Source: Antedon mediterranea (taxonomy: Eukaryota; Echinodermata; Crinoidea; Comatulida; Antedonidae). Taken from it: a stretch of 64,000 nucleotides of DNA. The notes under the pieces are model-generated. The model searched no databases, was not told the DNA's origin, and saw only the letters and a program-made list of their open reading frames with translations. The translations under genes were made by a program, and so were the position numbers. Shown piece by piece: positions 46,801-57,851 of this stretch (position 1 is its first letter; every line of letters begins with the position of its first letter). The DNA is taken from positions 18,892,288-18,956,287 of the forward strand of contig NC_092676.1 in NCBI RefSeq assembly GCF_964355755.1, read 5' to 3'.

Positions 46801-49800
46801 AAGCGAGCATCACTAGGCTGGGGGCCAGGGGGCCGCCAAGGGCCCCCGGTGAGGGTCCAGGGGGCGAAGCCCCCGGAAGCAACGCGTTCTAGCGTCATTT
46901 GAGGTCATTTTAATCAGATTTAGGGTAGCCATTTTTTATAATGCATAAATAAAATACTGCGTGCAAAAAAACGATGCGCGATGACTGTTTCAATCCATAT
47001 TTTTCAATTTAAGAAATAAAAGTTCAAAGAAAATTTAGAAAAATAGAGTTGGAGGTCCCGGAAATTGGACTTATTATACTTCAAAACATGAAATAAAATA
47101 TATAAGTCCCTATCAAGGTTGTGACTGAGCTAAGAAATGTTTGAAAAATAGAGATGTTAGGTCCCGGAAAATGCACTTCTTGTACTTCGAAATATGACCA
47201 GCTTTATTGTTGGGGCTGAGCTAAGAAACTGTTTAAAACTAGAGCTGCAGGTCTTCAAAAAATTGCATTTTATACTTCGGAAACATCAGGCATAGAGGCT
47301 TAAAAAACGCAAGCGTAGACCTTTTTCAGTCGGGGAAATAAGTTTATTCCTCCCAAGTGTATGCGTGCGTCCCATCTGGACTTCCGAGTGATGAGAAATT
47401 CATGACATACAGGACATTGAAAATGTAATAACTTAGCTATAATAAGATGTTGGCTAAGCGAAAATGGCATGTTTTTTTGTTTAGTAATGGATGAAAAATT
47501 TATTTTAGGTGCCCCACGGTACAGAATGTTACTTGTAAATTAAAAAAATTGGTGAACATACGAACAATTAACATAATTCGTTTTTGCTGTAGTGTAGCGT
47601 ACGTCGACGCAGTACACGACGTTAACCGTCAGTAAACTTCGCCTGGAAAATAACTACAGTACACATTTTGGTCCCTGGATGGAATGTGATATCACGCGTC
47701 TCGACCCAACGTTGAACGATTCGTACAAAGGGATACCGCCAGACAAGTGCGAACCTAGCTATTGTTTAGTAGTAAGTTAGATCGCTGGCAATAATGAGTG
47801 CTTATAAAGTGCATAATATCACTCTGACGTACTCTCTCACGGTCAATGAAACGTCGCGGTTTTCTAGGCGCTGAAGCTAGCTACGAAGTGAACGCGAACG
47901 CTTTTTACTGTATATTATATTCCCCGACAAAAAGTACCCGTGTTTCCTTCGGTAACCGTCGGTAAACTTCGCCTGGAAAATAACTACATTACACATTTTG
48001 GTCCCTGGATGGAACTTGATATCACGCGTCTCGACCCAACGTTGAACGATTCGTACAAAGGGATACCGCCAGACAAGTGCGTACCTAGCTAACGTTTAGT
48101 AGTAAGTTAGATCGCTGGCAATAAATGAATGCATAAAAGTGCATACTAGCCCTCTGACGTACTCTCACGGTCAATGGAACGTCGTGGTTTTCTAGGCGCT
48201 GAAGCTATATGAAGTGAACGCGAACGTTTTTTACTGTATATTATATTCCCCGACAAAAAGTACCCGTGTTCCCCGACGGGGGGGGGGGGGGGGGGGGGGG
48301 GGGCTAGGCTCCCCGACGAGGGGGCTAGAGCCCCCGTAGCCCCCCCGCTGGCGCCACCACTGGTTTATGTCCTTGCGTTACGTCTTAAAAATGGGAACTA
48401 ATCTTTACTAAATGGGTTTTAAGACGTAGGTCATAGTAGCAAAGTCAGTGAGATCATTAAGCATCAACCCGATCAATGCCGTCATTAAGCTTGATTTCCA
48501 CCAGGACGCAACCTATGGAATTGACTAATCACAAGCGACAGTTCAGATAATCTATCGCTTTTGATTGGTCAATTTTCTTTTGTTCATTTTTAGTCGCGTG
48601 GAAGCGACTCTATAGTTCACTATGTCGGTCGGTCGGTCTGTCTGTCTGTCTGTCTGTCGGTCCGGTATCACTATGCGTTTTATCGCTTTATGACCTTATC
48701 TTGATATCAGTTTAATCTAGCTAAGTCAATTTTTCACAGAATATTCCTTATGGCCAGGAATCGATGTGGTTATGTTTTCACGGTGCGCAATAAAAAATTA
48801 CGCGGTCTACGCACGATTTAACGAAATCACGTTTGTAATCATATCTTAACAACCATGAATCACAATTAAATAAAATTTGGTACTCATAAATTTCAGGGCA
48901 TAAATCATCATATGGCAATACAATTACGTGCGTAGCGCATGTAACGCATGCGTAAGCGCGCTTAAAATTTTCAAAATTTATTTTTGATGAAATAAGAGTA
49001 CGTTTCAGGCAATTTTAAGCGTTTACAAAATTGCCATGAGTGCGCAGATTTTTGCGCGCGCACTGCGCGTTAAATGTTATTGCGCACTCTTTTTGCCCGA
49101 TTTCTGTTTTCTTGACATACTTTTCAACTCGAAATTACGTTATACGAGCACGTCAAAAGTGACAGGCTACGCACGTGTAAATTAAAAAAATATAAATGTT
49201 TTTAAACATTTTAACATTTTTAAACATGTTCAGTAATTTCGGTCAGTATAGTTCACTATGTCGGTCGGTCCGTCTGTCTGTCTGTCTGTCGGTCTGTTTG
49301 TCTGTCGGTCCGGTATCACTATGCATTGTAGCACGCGACTTAATGGCTGTTGGCCTTGTTTATTGTACATTTACTTTGTATACCGTACTATTTTAAAATA
49401 CATTATTACCTGTTGGAAGGAATATGACCGCATTACGTCTTTCCATAGCTTGATAAAATAGTTCCTTTTGATAAGCTCTTGGTGTAGTTGATGTTAACAT
49501 ATTCACATTCAAATTGTTGTTATTAACGTTTAGCTGTAACGGCGGTGACGATGGCTGTAACGGCGGTGACGATAGCTGTAACGGCGGTGACGGTATCCGT
49601 TTTGGTGTATTTTTTAAGTCTTGGTCGAATGTTAATTTGCTATGTTTTAACGGTAACGGTTGTCGTTTTGTTGAATTGAAAACTCTTTTATGTTTTTGCC
49701 CCTTAATATGCGTTTTGTAATCAGTGATTGACGTAAAACATAACACTCTGCATGGTTGGCAACCTCTTCTCAAAATGTGGGGTATCTGATTGCAGTGTTT

Positions 49801-50109
49801 CTCTGCTGATATCGGGCCACTAAAATGGACATCGCATGTAGAGCAAAATGTCGCAGCATCACTAGGCCTATTAGGCCTACTAGTTATTTCATTGTCTGTT
49901 TCTTTAACAGACTCGAACCATAGCTCTACCATTCGGTGGTGCCTAATGCTTTCGGTGTGGGCCTGGAGAGAAATATTTCCACTCATGTTCTTATTACAAG
50001 CCACACAGTGAAAAACAGCGCCTTTCGCTTCAATAGGGTTTTCAAAAAACACATCCTCCATTAATGATTCGTCGGATGATTGGACTGCAAGATTGTTATT
50101 TTTGTCCAT
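43822..50109 (-). CDS. U1-type zinc-finger / RIG-I-like DExH helicase fusion (copy 1)
   Basis: Six exons join in phase to 738 aa: 49410-50109, 46266-46526, 45280-46135, 44652-44787, 44144-44277, 43822-43951. Exon 1 has three U1/matrin-type fingers: C35-C38-H51-H57, C89-C92-H105-H111 and C117-C120-H134-H140. A Pro/Ser linker and a Q-motif region follow. Helicase motifs: Walker A PTGTGKT (232-238), DETH (343-346, where RLRs have DECH), SAT (375-377), an alpha-helical insert, motif IV near 588-600, LVGHGS, motif [12 protein letters not shown] (655-665) and motif VI QLRGRAR (685-691). NHSYNMIM after the DExH box and the [10 protein letters not shown] block place it with RIG-I/MDA5/LGP2 rather than Dicer. 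There is no CARD, PAZ or RNase III, and it stops about 47 residues after motif VI with no C-terminal RNA-binding domain. The ATG at 50109 is the first in frame; an upstream exon remains possible. A dsRNA-sensing role is inferred. Confidence 0.8.
44020..44115. repeat. Diverged MITE fragment (relative of 1915-2063)
   Basis: GCCACATGTGACACACATGCGATGCTATATTACGG-like sequence followed by TGGCTAAATATTGTCATGCA and GTATGTGGAGATACGGCAC aligns with 2010-2095. It lies in the last intron of helicase copy 1. Confidence 0.45.
44935..45090 (-). mobile_element. tRNA-derived SINE fragment
   Basis: The minus strand has an A-box-like TCGGTTAAGTGC, about 30 bp later a B-box GGGTTCGAAGTC, then a tail containing TTCCCTGTATCAAGGGGATT and ACCACCTATGTGATAGGG. 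This is the layout of invertebrate tRNA-derived SINEs (family knowledge). It has no tRNA fold and lies in the intron between exons 3 and 4 of helicase copy 1. Confidence 0.55.
46627..48407. repeat. Family A MITE interrupted by a hAT-like element
   Basis: The left part at 46627-46734 begins AAGCTTGGTTCTGACTAGAG and reaches CGTTGCGTTTATGT. The right part at 48363-48407 resumes GTTTATGTCCTTGCGTTACG and ends near GGGAACTAATCTTTA. The shared GTTTATGT is the target duplication of the hAT-like insertion, so the MITE was there first. Confidence 0.7.
46735..48362. mobile_element. Non-autonomous hAT-like element, copy 1 (1628 bp)
   Basis: Ends CAGGGGTGGCGCCAG and CTGGCGCCACCACTG, flanked by the exact 8-bp duplication GTTTATGT (46727-46734 and 48363-48370). 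An 8-bp duplication and CAG...CTG ends fit the hAT superfamily (family knowledge). No transposase frame. Subterminal CCCCGACGAGGGGGCTA motifs occur at both ends. A ~340-bp internal unit with GGTAAACTTCGCCTGGAAAA, ATCACGCGTCTCGACCCAAC and ACTGTATATTATATTCCCCG is present twice, and a poly-G run lies near 48279-48303. It lies in intron 1 of helicase copy 1. Confidence 0.8.
48487..48610. repeat. Truncated family A MITE
   Basis: AAGCTTGATTTCCACCAGGA, ACTAATCACAAGCGACAG and ATCTATCGCTTTTGATTGGT in family A order; the right end is missing. Confidence 0.5.
48590..49355 (+). repeat. Paired GTCTGTCTG repeats of the GTCGG family
   Basis: TAGTTCACTATGTCGGTCGG followed by (GTCT)n and GTCCGGTATCACTATGC occurs at 48611-48683 and again at 49247-49323. 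The first is preceded by GTCGCGTGGAAGCGACTC and the second followed by GCACGCGACTTAATGGCTGT. The first block is also at 1680-1790. It lies in intron 1 of helicase copy 1. Confidence 0.55.
49532..49594 (-). repeat. Three 21-bp coding repeats in the helicase linker
   Basis: Three tandem copies of a 21-bp unit (plus strand AGCTGTAACGGCGGTGACGA then T) encode PPLQLSS-like heptads between the zinc fingers and the helicase of copy 1. Copy 2 has no such repeat in its linker. Confidence 0.75.
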
Positions 50110-50508
50110 CGTTGTTGTCCTACTGGTTTTAATAATATTCAAGTTATTCTCTGTCCTACTACGTTTCAACGACCATAAAGGGGAGCAAATTTAATAGGCC
50201 TAGTTAAAAATAAGTAAAAATATATACCAATACAATACAAGTAGTGAAAGTCGTATATAATAACGCTCAATGATAGAGTTATACAGCTTGTTTGTAATTA
50301 TTTCTCTTTACTTTGGCTTTTAATGTATATACTAGACTTTAAGATATTTAAATAAAAAAATAGGCCTACAACTAATTAAAATAAATAAATAATTAATTTT
50401 TAACAAAATTCACACTTAACTGTTGCAATTAGCTATCGTGCGGTATTAAACATGTTAGTTAGTGGTTAAGTAATATAAAAACGATGCGCGAACATTGTTT
50501 CAGTATTG

Positions 50509-50644
50509 TTCGTTTGGTTCCAACTAGGACGCCACGCAAAGATGTAAGCGCCACATATGATTTGACCAATCAAGCGATGAATTATTTGAACTATCACTTA
50601 TCATTGGTCATTGCCGCCTACAGTTATTGGAACCAACCTTTAAG
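50509..50644. repeat. Diverged family A MITE
   Basis: GTTTGGTTCCAACTAGGACG ... ATTGGAACCAACCTTTAAG with CGCCACGCAAAGATGTAAGC and TTGACCAATCAAGCGATG inside. It lies just upstream of helicase copy 1. Confidence 0.55.
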
Positions 50645-51192
50645 CCTAGGCCTAGTCTACGGCAGGTATAATTATGTTAATTTGAAAATTACCAAATAGT
50701 ACCTAGTTTTACACACAAATGTTTACATTTAAACTTTTTTTTTACACCCGCGTTATGTAAAATCAATGCCCCGTTGTTAACAATTGGTGGATACATAAGT
50801 TTGGGACTCCTTATATGAAAGATAGCCGAACTACTTCCTAAATAAAACATGAATAGGCTACGCATGTAAAATGAGTTGCTCATGGGATCAGAACCCCATA
50901 CATCGACATGCAAAGTCCATAGTCCAATTCTTACGTCACAGCTTATGGATATGACTAATGAATATTCATGTTTGTTTTGTGACGTTTCATGAGGGGTCCC
51001 AACTTATGTACGAAAAGAAATATTGCAACCGGCGACGGCGATGTAAGTTTGTTTCTCTTGAATTATTTAATTTACTTACTTTTACCCTCCATGCTTACAT
51101 TATGTAGACAAACTTTTAATTAACTTGAATTAAATTCATCACATTTATATCATAATTCTATTGATCTCTTATTATACTACAGCCGTATGTAC

Positions 51193-52614
51193 CAGGGGTG
51201 GCGCCAGGATCTTCCCGACGCGGGGGCTACATTCCCCGACGAGGGGGCTATGCGAGCGAAGCGAGCATCACTAGGCTGGGGGACAGGGGGGCCGGCAAGG
51301 GCCCCCGGTGGGGGTCCAGGGGGCGAAGCCTCCGGAAGCAACGCATTCTAGCGTCATTTGAGGTCATTTTAATCAGATTTAGGGTAGCCATTTTTTCCAT
51401 TTTTTATAATGCATAAATAAAATACTGCGTGCAAAAAAACGATGCGCGATGACTGTTTCAATCCATATTTTTCAATTTAAAAAATAAAAGTTCAACGAAA
51501 ATTTAGAAAAATAGAGTTGGAGGTCCAAAATATATAAGTCCCTATCATGGTTGTGACTGAGCTAAGAAATGTTTGAAAAATAGAGATGTTAGGTCCCGGA
51601 AAATGCACTTCTTGTTCTTCGAAATATGACCAGCTTTATTGTTGGGGCTGAGCTAAGAAAATGTTTAAAACTAGAGCTGCAGGTCTTCAAAAAATTGCAT
51701 TTTATACTTCGGAAACGTCAGGCCTAGAGGCTTAAAAAGCGCAAGCGTAGACCTTTTTCAGTCGGGGAAATAAGTTTATTCCTCCCAAGTGTATGCGTGC
51801 GTACCATCTGGACTTCCGAGTGGTGAGAAATTCATGACATAGGCCTACAGGATATTGAAAATGTAATAACTTAGCTATAATAAGATGTTGGCTAAGCGAA
51901 AATAGCATGTTTTTTTGTTTAGTACGGAATGGATGAAAAATTTATTTTAGGTGCCCCACGGTACAGAAGGTTACTTGTAAATTAAAAAATTGGTGAACAT
52001 ACGAACAATTAACATAATTCGTTTTTGCTGTAGTGTAGCGTACGTCGACGCAGTACACGACGTAACCGTCGGTAAACTTCGCCTGGAAAATAACTACAGT
52101 ACACATTTTGGTCCCTGGATGGAACATGATATCACGCGTCTCGACCCAACGTTGAACGATTCGTACAAAAGTGAACGCGAACGCTTTTTACTGTATATTA
52201 TATTCCCCGACAAAAAGTACCCGTGTTCCCTTCGGTAACCGTCGGTATACTTCGCCTGGAAAATAACCACATTACACATTTTAGTCCCTGGATGAAACTT
52301 GATATCACGCGTCTCGACCCAACGTTGAACGATTCGTACAAAGGGATACCGCCAGACAAGTGCGTACCTAGCTAATGTTTAGTAGTAAGTTAGATTGCAT
52401 AAAAGTGCATATTAGCCCTCTGACGTACTCTCACGGTCAATTGAACGTCGTGGTTTTCTAGGCGCTGAAGCTATAGGCCTATGAAGTGAACGCGAACGTT
52501 TTTTACTGTATATTATATTCCCCGACAAAAAGTACCCGTGTTCCCCGACGGGGGGGCTAGGCTCCCCGACGAGGGGGCTAGAGCCCCCGTAGCCCCCCGC
52601 TGGCGCCACCACTG
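51193..52614. mobile_element. Non-autonomous hAT-like element, copy 2 (1422 bp)
   Basis: Same ends as the copy at 46735, CAGGGGTGGCGCCAG and CTGGCGCCACCACTG, flanked by the exact 8-bp duplication GTATGTAC (51185-51192 and 52615-52622). Internally it is close to copy 1, but one internal unit is deleted between GATTCGTACAAA and GTGAACGCGAACG (near 52170) and it has shorter G runs. No transposase. It lies between the two helicase genes. Confidence 0.8.
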
Positions 52615-52622
52615 GTATGTAC

Positions 52623-54856
52623 GCGCACGCCTAATATTATGTGAGCTTTCGCATCTGAACGATCAGAAGAAAGAAGACGATAAATCTATACGAAAGATTA
52701 AACTGCGTATTAATATTGGTCCATGGGCAAACGTTTGTCCATGATTGGTCGAACTGGCATTCAGTCCAACAACCAGACGGAGCAAAGTTTATGACGTCAT
52801 GGTGAAACTTTTCAACTGTAAAAAAATGGCCGCTCAGCCTACGAAGCGAAATACAGTAGCCTATACTGTATTTCATTCTGTGTTCATTCATTTTTAGTTA
52901 ACTCTAAAAATTAGATATGTATATAGTAGTACATTATGTAGAATGTGTGAAGACTGTCTAAATACATAAACAAAATCAACATAGAAAAGGGCCTACTCTA
53001 TTTTAGATCACCAGGCCTAAACTTTACTGACTTAATTAAGAGTAAGACATCGCCTGGCAAAAAACGTACTTTGAATAAATTCTTAAACGCCTATCAAGCC
53101 TGCAGGACGCGTATATAATCAGCTGCCTGGAGGTGGTTTAGAAGTGAGGCATGACCGTCGTCGCTGTCTTTTGTTTGTTACGTCCCGATGCGAAAGCTCA
53201 TGTCTATGATATTGTGAAACTTCTAATTTGAAACAAAACAAGTAACTTTCTGTTTGCTTACTTACTTCTTAATATTCAACTGTCGGGTAGAATTCAAATA
53301 TTCAACGTGTTTTATACAGTACAGAGTCACTCATGGTGCTGTCTATAGAGCCGTATTATTATTATACACGTGACACAACACGTGACACGGTTGTGTAAGC
53401 TTATAACTGTACACAATCAATACATGCCTCATTGAAAATTTAAAAACCCCGCGAAAAATACGATTTGCAATGGCCTTTTTTTCTTTTCTGGCTATCGTCT
53501 ACCTTTACTATTCGCATAAAACATTTTCTCTTTTAATAGAGATATCTCTATTAATAGAGATATCATAGAAGAGATTAATTTTTCTTTATTTAACTTTATG
53601 AACCATGTCATTACCAATGATTTTCGGACATCAACACAGTAGGCCTAATGTTAATAAACGTATGAAAGTAGGGCGGGTTAGGGCAGAGGAAAATCATATT
53701 TTGCCCTTCGACCACCGCTAACACTGGGCCTACAAAGATTGGCCCTTAAGATCACATCAACTCCTCTGTATAACAGTTTGCATAACCAAAATACAAGAAG
53801 TTCGTATTTCTAAAAACACCCGAATATTTATGCCAAAAAGGTTGTAGAGATATTATTATATACAAGAAATATTTCTTACAACAAAACGCCGCTCGACATT
53901 TTAAAATTAATCATTGTTCTTTCTTCAGATATATTAAATGATTAATTATTAACTGCAAAAATACATACAAATCAAAGATAGTTCTTTAATTATGAATCAC
54001 ACTATGCCTATTTTTTCACTAGTTAATTGTACTATAGATGCACATTTTTTTAATAATTTATGGACATTTTGTTACCATGGAAACGTGTAACAAATTAAAA
54101 ATATGTTGGTTAATCGTAAAAATATACAAAATCTAACATAGCTATTTAATTGTAAATCACATCATGCCCATTTTGGTTAGTGTTAGTAATCTGGTTGTAT
54201 TTCATTGAATAATTGATATTTCTGCTAATTTTCAACAGCATTTGAAAGAAGACATGTGGACTTTCCAACAATGTATTATTTGCATAATAATAATCTACTA
54301 ATTAAAAAATGGCATTTAAAAATGGTAAAATTTGAACTTAATGTGCTGTGTGTGTGTGACCTCAACCTGTAGGCATGCAACTGAATACCCTCTAGAGTCA
54401 ACGTGACTTCACGGTGGTACAAGTGAGAAATTCTTCCGCAGTCTGTTGATTCGCGTCAACCAATCAAAGGGCGAGAATCCAAAATCGTTCAACCGTGGGC
54501 CCTCATAGACTCTCTTTTCCCATACGTTTTTTGGGTCCAGCAGCTGGGACCTATAAATTATAGTCGAGTTTACAAATTCACAAAACTGTCGGCCTTAGAA
54601 CTATAGCTACCGCGATGATAAAAGCTTCTTAATGAGTATATCCTCTTGGGACATAGGTGGCTAAAGTCGCGACGCGAAAAAAAGAATTACATAACTTATA
54701 GAACTGTGATGGCGCTAGTTAGTCTTCGATATGCGTTATTAATAGAATGACGTAATGCATGCTATAAATAGTTGATTGCATGGACAGGTGGATCGGCGAA
54801 TTGTACGCACTTGTATTGTAACAGGACATTGTTGTTGTTGTTTCTCAATTCTTTCT
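52623..54856. other. Intergenic between helicase copies
   Basis: No coding exon was supported. A palindrome-rich AATAGAGATATCTCTATTAA block lies near 53537-53570. A TATA-like GTATATAATC near 53110 has no convincing downstream frame. Confidence 0.35.
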
Positions 54857-55486
54857 TTAAATTTGCTGCTCACAATAGATATCCGCAATCACCTTCTCCA
54901 TATTTTTTTCATTTTCCAGTAATCTATAAATATCATCCTGAGTGGCGTCATTTTGAAGAATAATTAATCTATGAAGAAAATAATTTCAATTCAATAAACT
55001 TACACTTTTTACAGAGAAGCATCAAAATAACGAAATACTAATACAGAGACCTGAGAATGCCAGTAAGTTACTAAACAAAATAATTTAAGAAAAATTACTG
55101 CAGAAAGGAGAGAATTCTTTCTTTGTTTTGTTAAAATATTAATCGAACTTGCCTAGAATCTTTCCTCCTGGCTCGTCCTCTCAATTGAACCAGTGCTGTC
55201 GTTGTAGATGGTGTGTACAGTAAGATAACTAAATCACACTGTGGGATGTCAACGCCCTCTTCAGCAACGCTTGTTGCAACGATCACCTAAAACACAATAA
55301 AAGAACACTGTTTATGTGGTTTTGCACTCAATAATGACGGTCTAAGTTTTCATTTACGCAATTCCATCGACATTATCTGAAAATGAAGTTAATTTTAAAA
55401 TGCATTCTCAGTCCCGGTAGTTCGTTTTATGAAAAAAGTGAGACTCCCTCTTCCCCACACATCCCCAGCAAACGGGCAAGATTCTT

Positions 55487-55687
55487 AAGCTCTGTCTACA
55501 CTATCAAACTTTATATGACAAGAAAATGTGATGTGCCTATATATGGACATGATGATGTCAAATCACTACCATATTTGGGCATATCACTACCATATTTAGG
55601 CATATCACTACCATATTTAGGCATATCACTACCATATTTGGGAACATCACATTATCAAACTAGTTTGATAGTGTAGACAGAGCTTTA
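55487..55687. mobile_element. MITE with TIR AAGCTCTGTCTACACTATCA and 21-bp internal repeats
   Basis: The ends AAGCTCTGTCTACACTATCA and TGATAGTGTAGACAGAGCTT are inverses. The interior has about four tandem copies of CATATTTAGGCATATCACTA plus C (21 bp, so a heptapeptide repeat in one frame). It lies in an intron of helicase copy 2. A partial copy is at 366-505. Confidence 0.8.
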
Positions 55688-57396
55688 GGCAACTGTTAAA
55701 ATTCGTCAAATTGGTCAACTTAAAACCACTTTAAGAATAAAAATAATGATTCCACAAACTTCTAACCTGGTACATTTTTCTTGTAATACACTGCAATGCT
55801 TGACGTTGCTTACTGACAGACATCCCCGGGGCCGTTGTAGTGCCATCTTTTCTTGACTTCTTGTTGCTTCCATGACCCACCAATTTTAGTGCTTTGATTT
55901 TGTGATATTTTAAAAAGTGATGACTATAAGAGAAAATGTTAGACATTAATTTGGTCCTTTTTCCTAAGTGTATATTAATTTACAGTAGTTTACTAGTCAG
56001 CGTTTAGAACTAGTCTCGCACAATTTCTTCCGGAGTTTTTCTGCGACATTGACAACCCTATCAAACTATGTTTTAATTACTTTAGCACTTACCTGTTTAA
56101 TGTTTGCGTCAACTCTTCTGCGTCTAACCTCGTTTGAACCATAACCAAAGCAAGTGGTTCATCATCTCTTCTTTGTTCATCAACAAATCTTCGGCGCAAC
56201 TGTCGAACAATTGCTACTACCAAGTGATTCGAAATATCGCAGTTTTCAACAGATTCCACGAATCGTTTCAAGTGTTCAAATGTACCGTAACTGAAATGTT
56301 CTTTGATAAATATTTTCACTTGAGGAAGACAGTTTCTTGTGCGTAATTGAGATATGGCAATAACCAATTGTTTCATGTAATGTACTATATCCTCGAGGTA
56401 ATTGCTCAGATTTTCTCCGTCCGACATTTCATTTAGAGCATCCAAGACCTGTACAACAGCACCACTATTCAAGACATCTTCTGGGTTAAGATTCCTGTCT
56501 TGTAACACGCAAGAAAAAACTGTTTTTGTCATTAACTGTCTTAAACAATGATTTGCCATCGCTGTAAATCCAGATAACAAGATTTTAATTTCTTTATCAA
56601 ACTCTATCTTTGTCATTTCCAGTTTGCTTTGTGACTTTACTTTATTCAACTCTTCCTTACCCTCCTTCACATATGCTATTTCTGCACTGCCTAGGTTTGT
56701 TAGCAACTGTACTAACACTGATTTTGAGTCTCTTCTAGTCGTCATTCCCGCTGGTGTTGCTGAGAATCCGATGATCTTAGGCTTGTGACGTGATACTGTG
56801 TAATGCTCTTTCATGATCATGTTATAAGGGTGATTTTTGGTACAGTGGTGTACTTCATCAAAGACTATCAAACATATGTTTTCCCAATGTACAGTTCCTT
56901 TTTTAAGCATGTTTCGAAAATATTCTTTGAAAAAGAACAAGAAAAATTATGTAGGGCCTACGCCACGTAAGGAAATGCATGCGTGTGCAAATGATGGAGG
57001 ATGGAGAGAAAACCACCCATTTTCTGGCCCCTCTAAAATCTATAATTCACCTGTTTTGGATATCCCGAGATCCGCTCCAAAAGAGACTAGGCCTACTAAC
57101 ATAATACGAATTACAGAACTTTGAAATTCAAGATACAGTAAAATCAAAGTAGGCCTACCTGCAGTGGCTACAAGAACTTGATACTGACTGAGAGTCCTAC
57201 AGTCATTTGACGACGACTTCGTTGTGAATTGTCCGCCTCCAGTTACTCCAATCACTTCTGGAGGGTTACGACCATGTCCGTTTAACTCTTTTATTAAGTA
57301 GTCGGTTTGTTGGATACACAGAAGAATTTTGTCAACAACAAACACAGCGATTCTTTGTGGATTCATGTCCAGCATTGCTTGTATGATCATCGCTGC

Positions 57397-57532
57397 TGTT
57401 ATATCTTATGTGTCTTTATTGCATCTTTCATTGTGTGTACATACAGATTACTAACCATGTGGTTATAGTGTATCGATCTACCTTAACCCATAATGCCTTG
57501 CTTTCCCTTAGTCTCCCAATCCAGACACTACA
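57397..57532 (-). repeat. 3' LTR
   Basis: 136 bp. On the element strand it starts TGTAGTGTCTGGATTGG and ends GATATAACA. It contains AATAAA in GATGCAATAAAGACAC, a likely polyadenylation signal. Identical by eye to 62007-62142. Confidence 0.9.
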
Positions 57533-57547
57533 TCTTCCCCCTTCTTT
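57533..57547 (-). other. Polypurine tract
   Basis: The element strand reads AAAGAAGGGGGAAGA directly before the 3' LTR, the plus-strand priming site for reverse transcription. Confidence 0.8.
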
Positions 57548-57851
57548 AGCTAAACTCACAACCCAATTAACTCCATACAATATGATATTCATTTTTTTTT
57601 TTTTTTTTTAACTTTAACAATAACAAAACAATTTAACTTTAAACTTTAAATCAAATATCATCATACATGCATATTATAAATGTTTCCTTGATCACATATC
57701 ATTTCTTATTATTTCCAAGATTCCTATAATATCAATGAACAACTTAGCATATAATAGCACTTAAAACTTTCAACATCTTAACGAAATCTCAACTTCTGGT
57801 GAACTTTAAAAATTAACATAACTCATAAATATGACTTCTTAATTTTACACT

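Noticed and set aside
46686-46902. Gly/Arg-rich open frames
   Set aside because: They are the GC-rich subterminal repeats of the hAT-like element read in frame.
43822-50109. Dicer as the identity of the helicase genes
   Set aside because: The helicase shares the ATS..EEGVDIP block with Dicer, but there is no DUF283, PAZ or RNase III region, and HPYNMIM after motif II is RLR-like.
55560-55640. Direct repeats as a CRISPR array
   Set aside because: The 21-bp units are contiguous without spacers and lie inside a TIR element in a eukaryotic intron.
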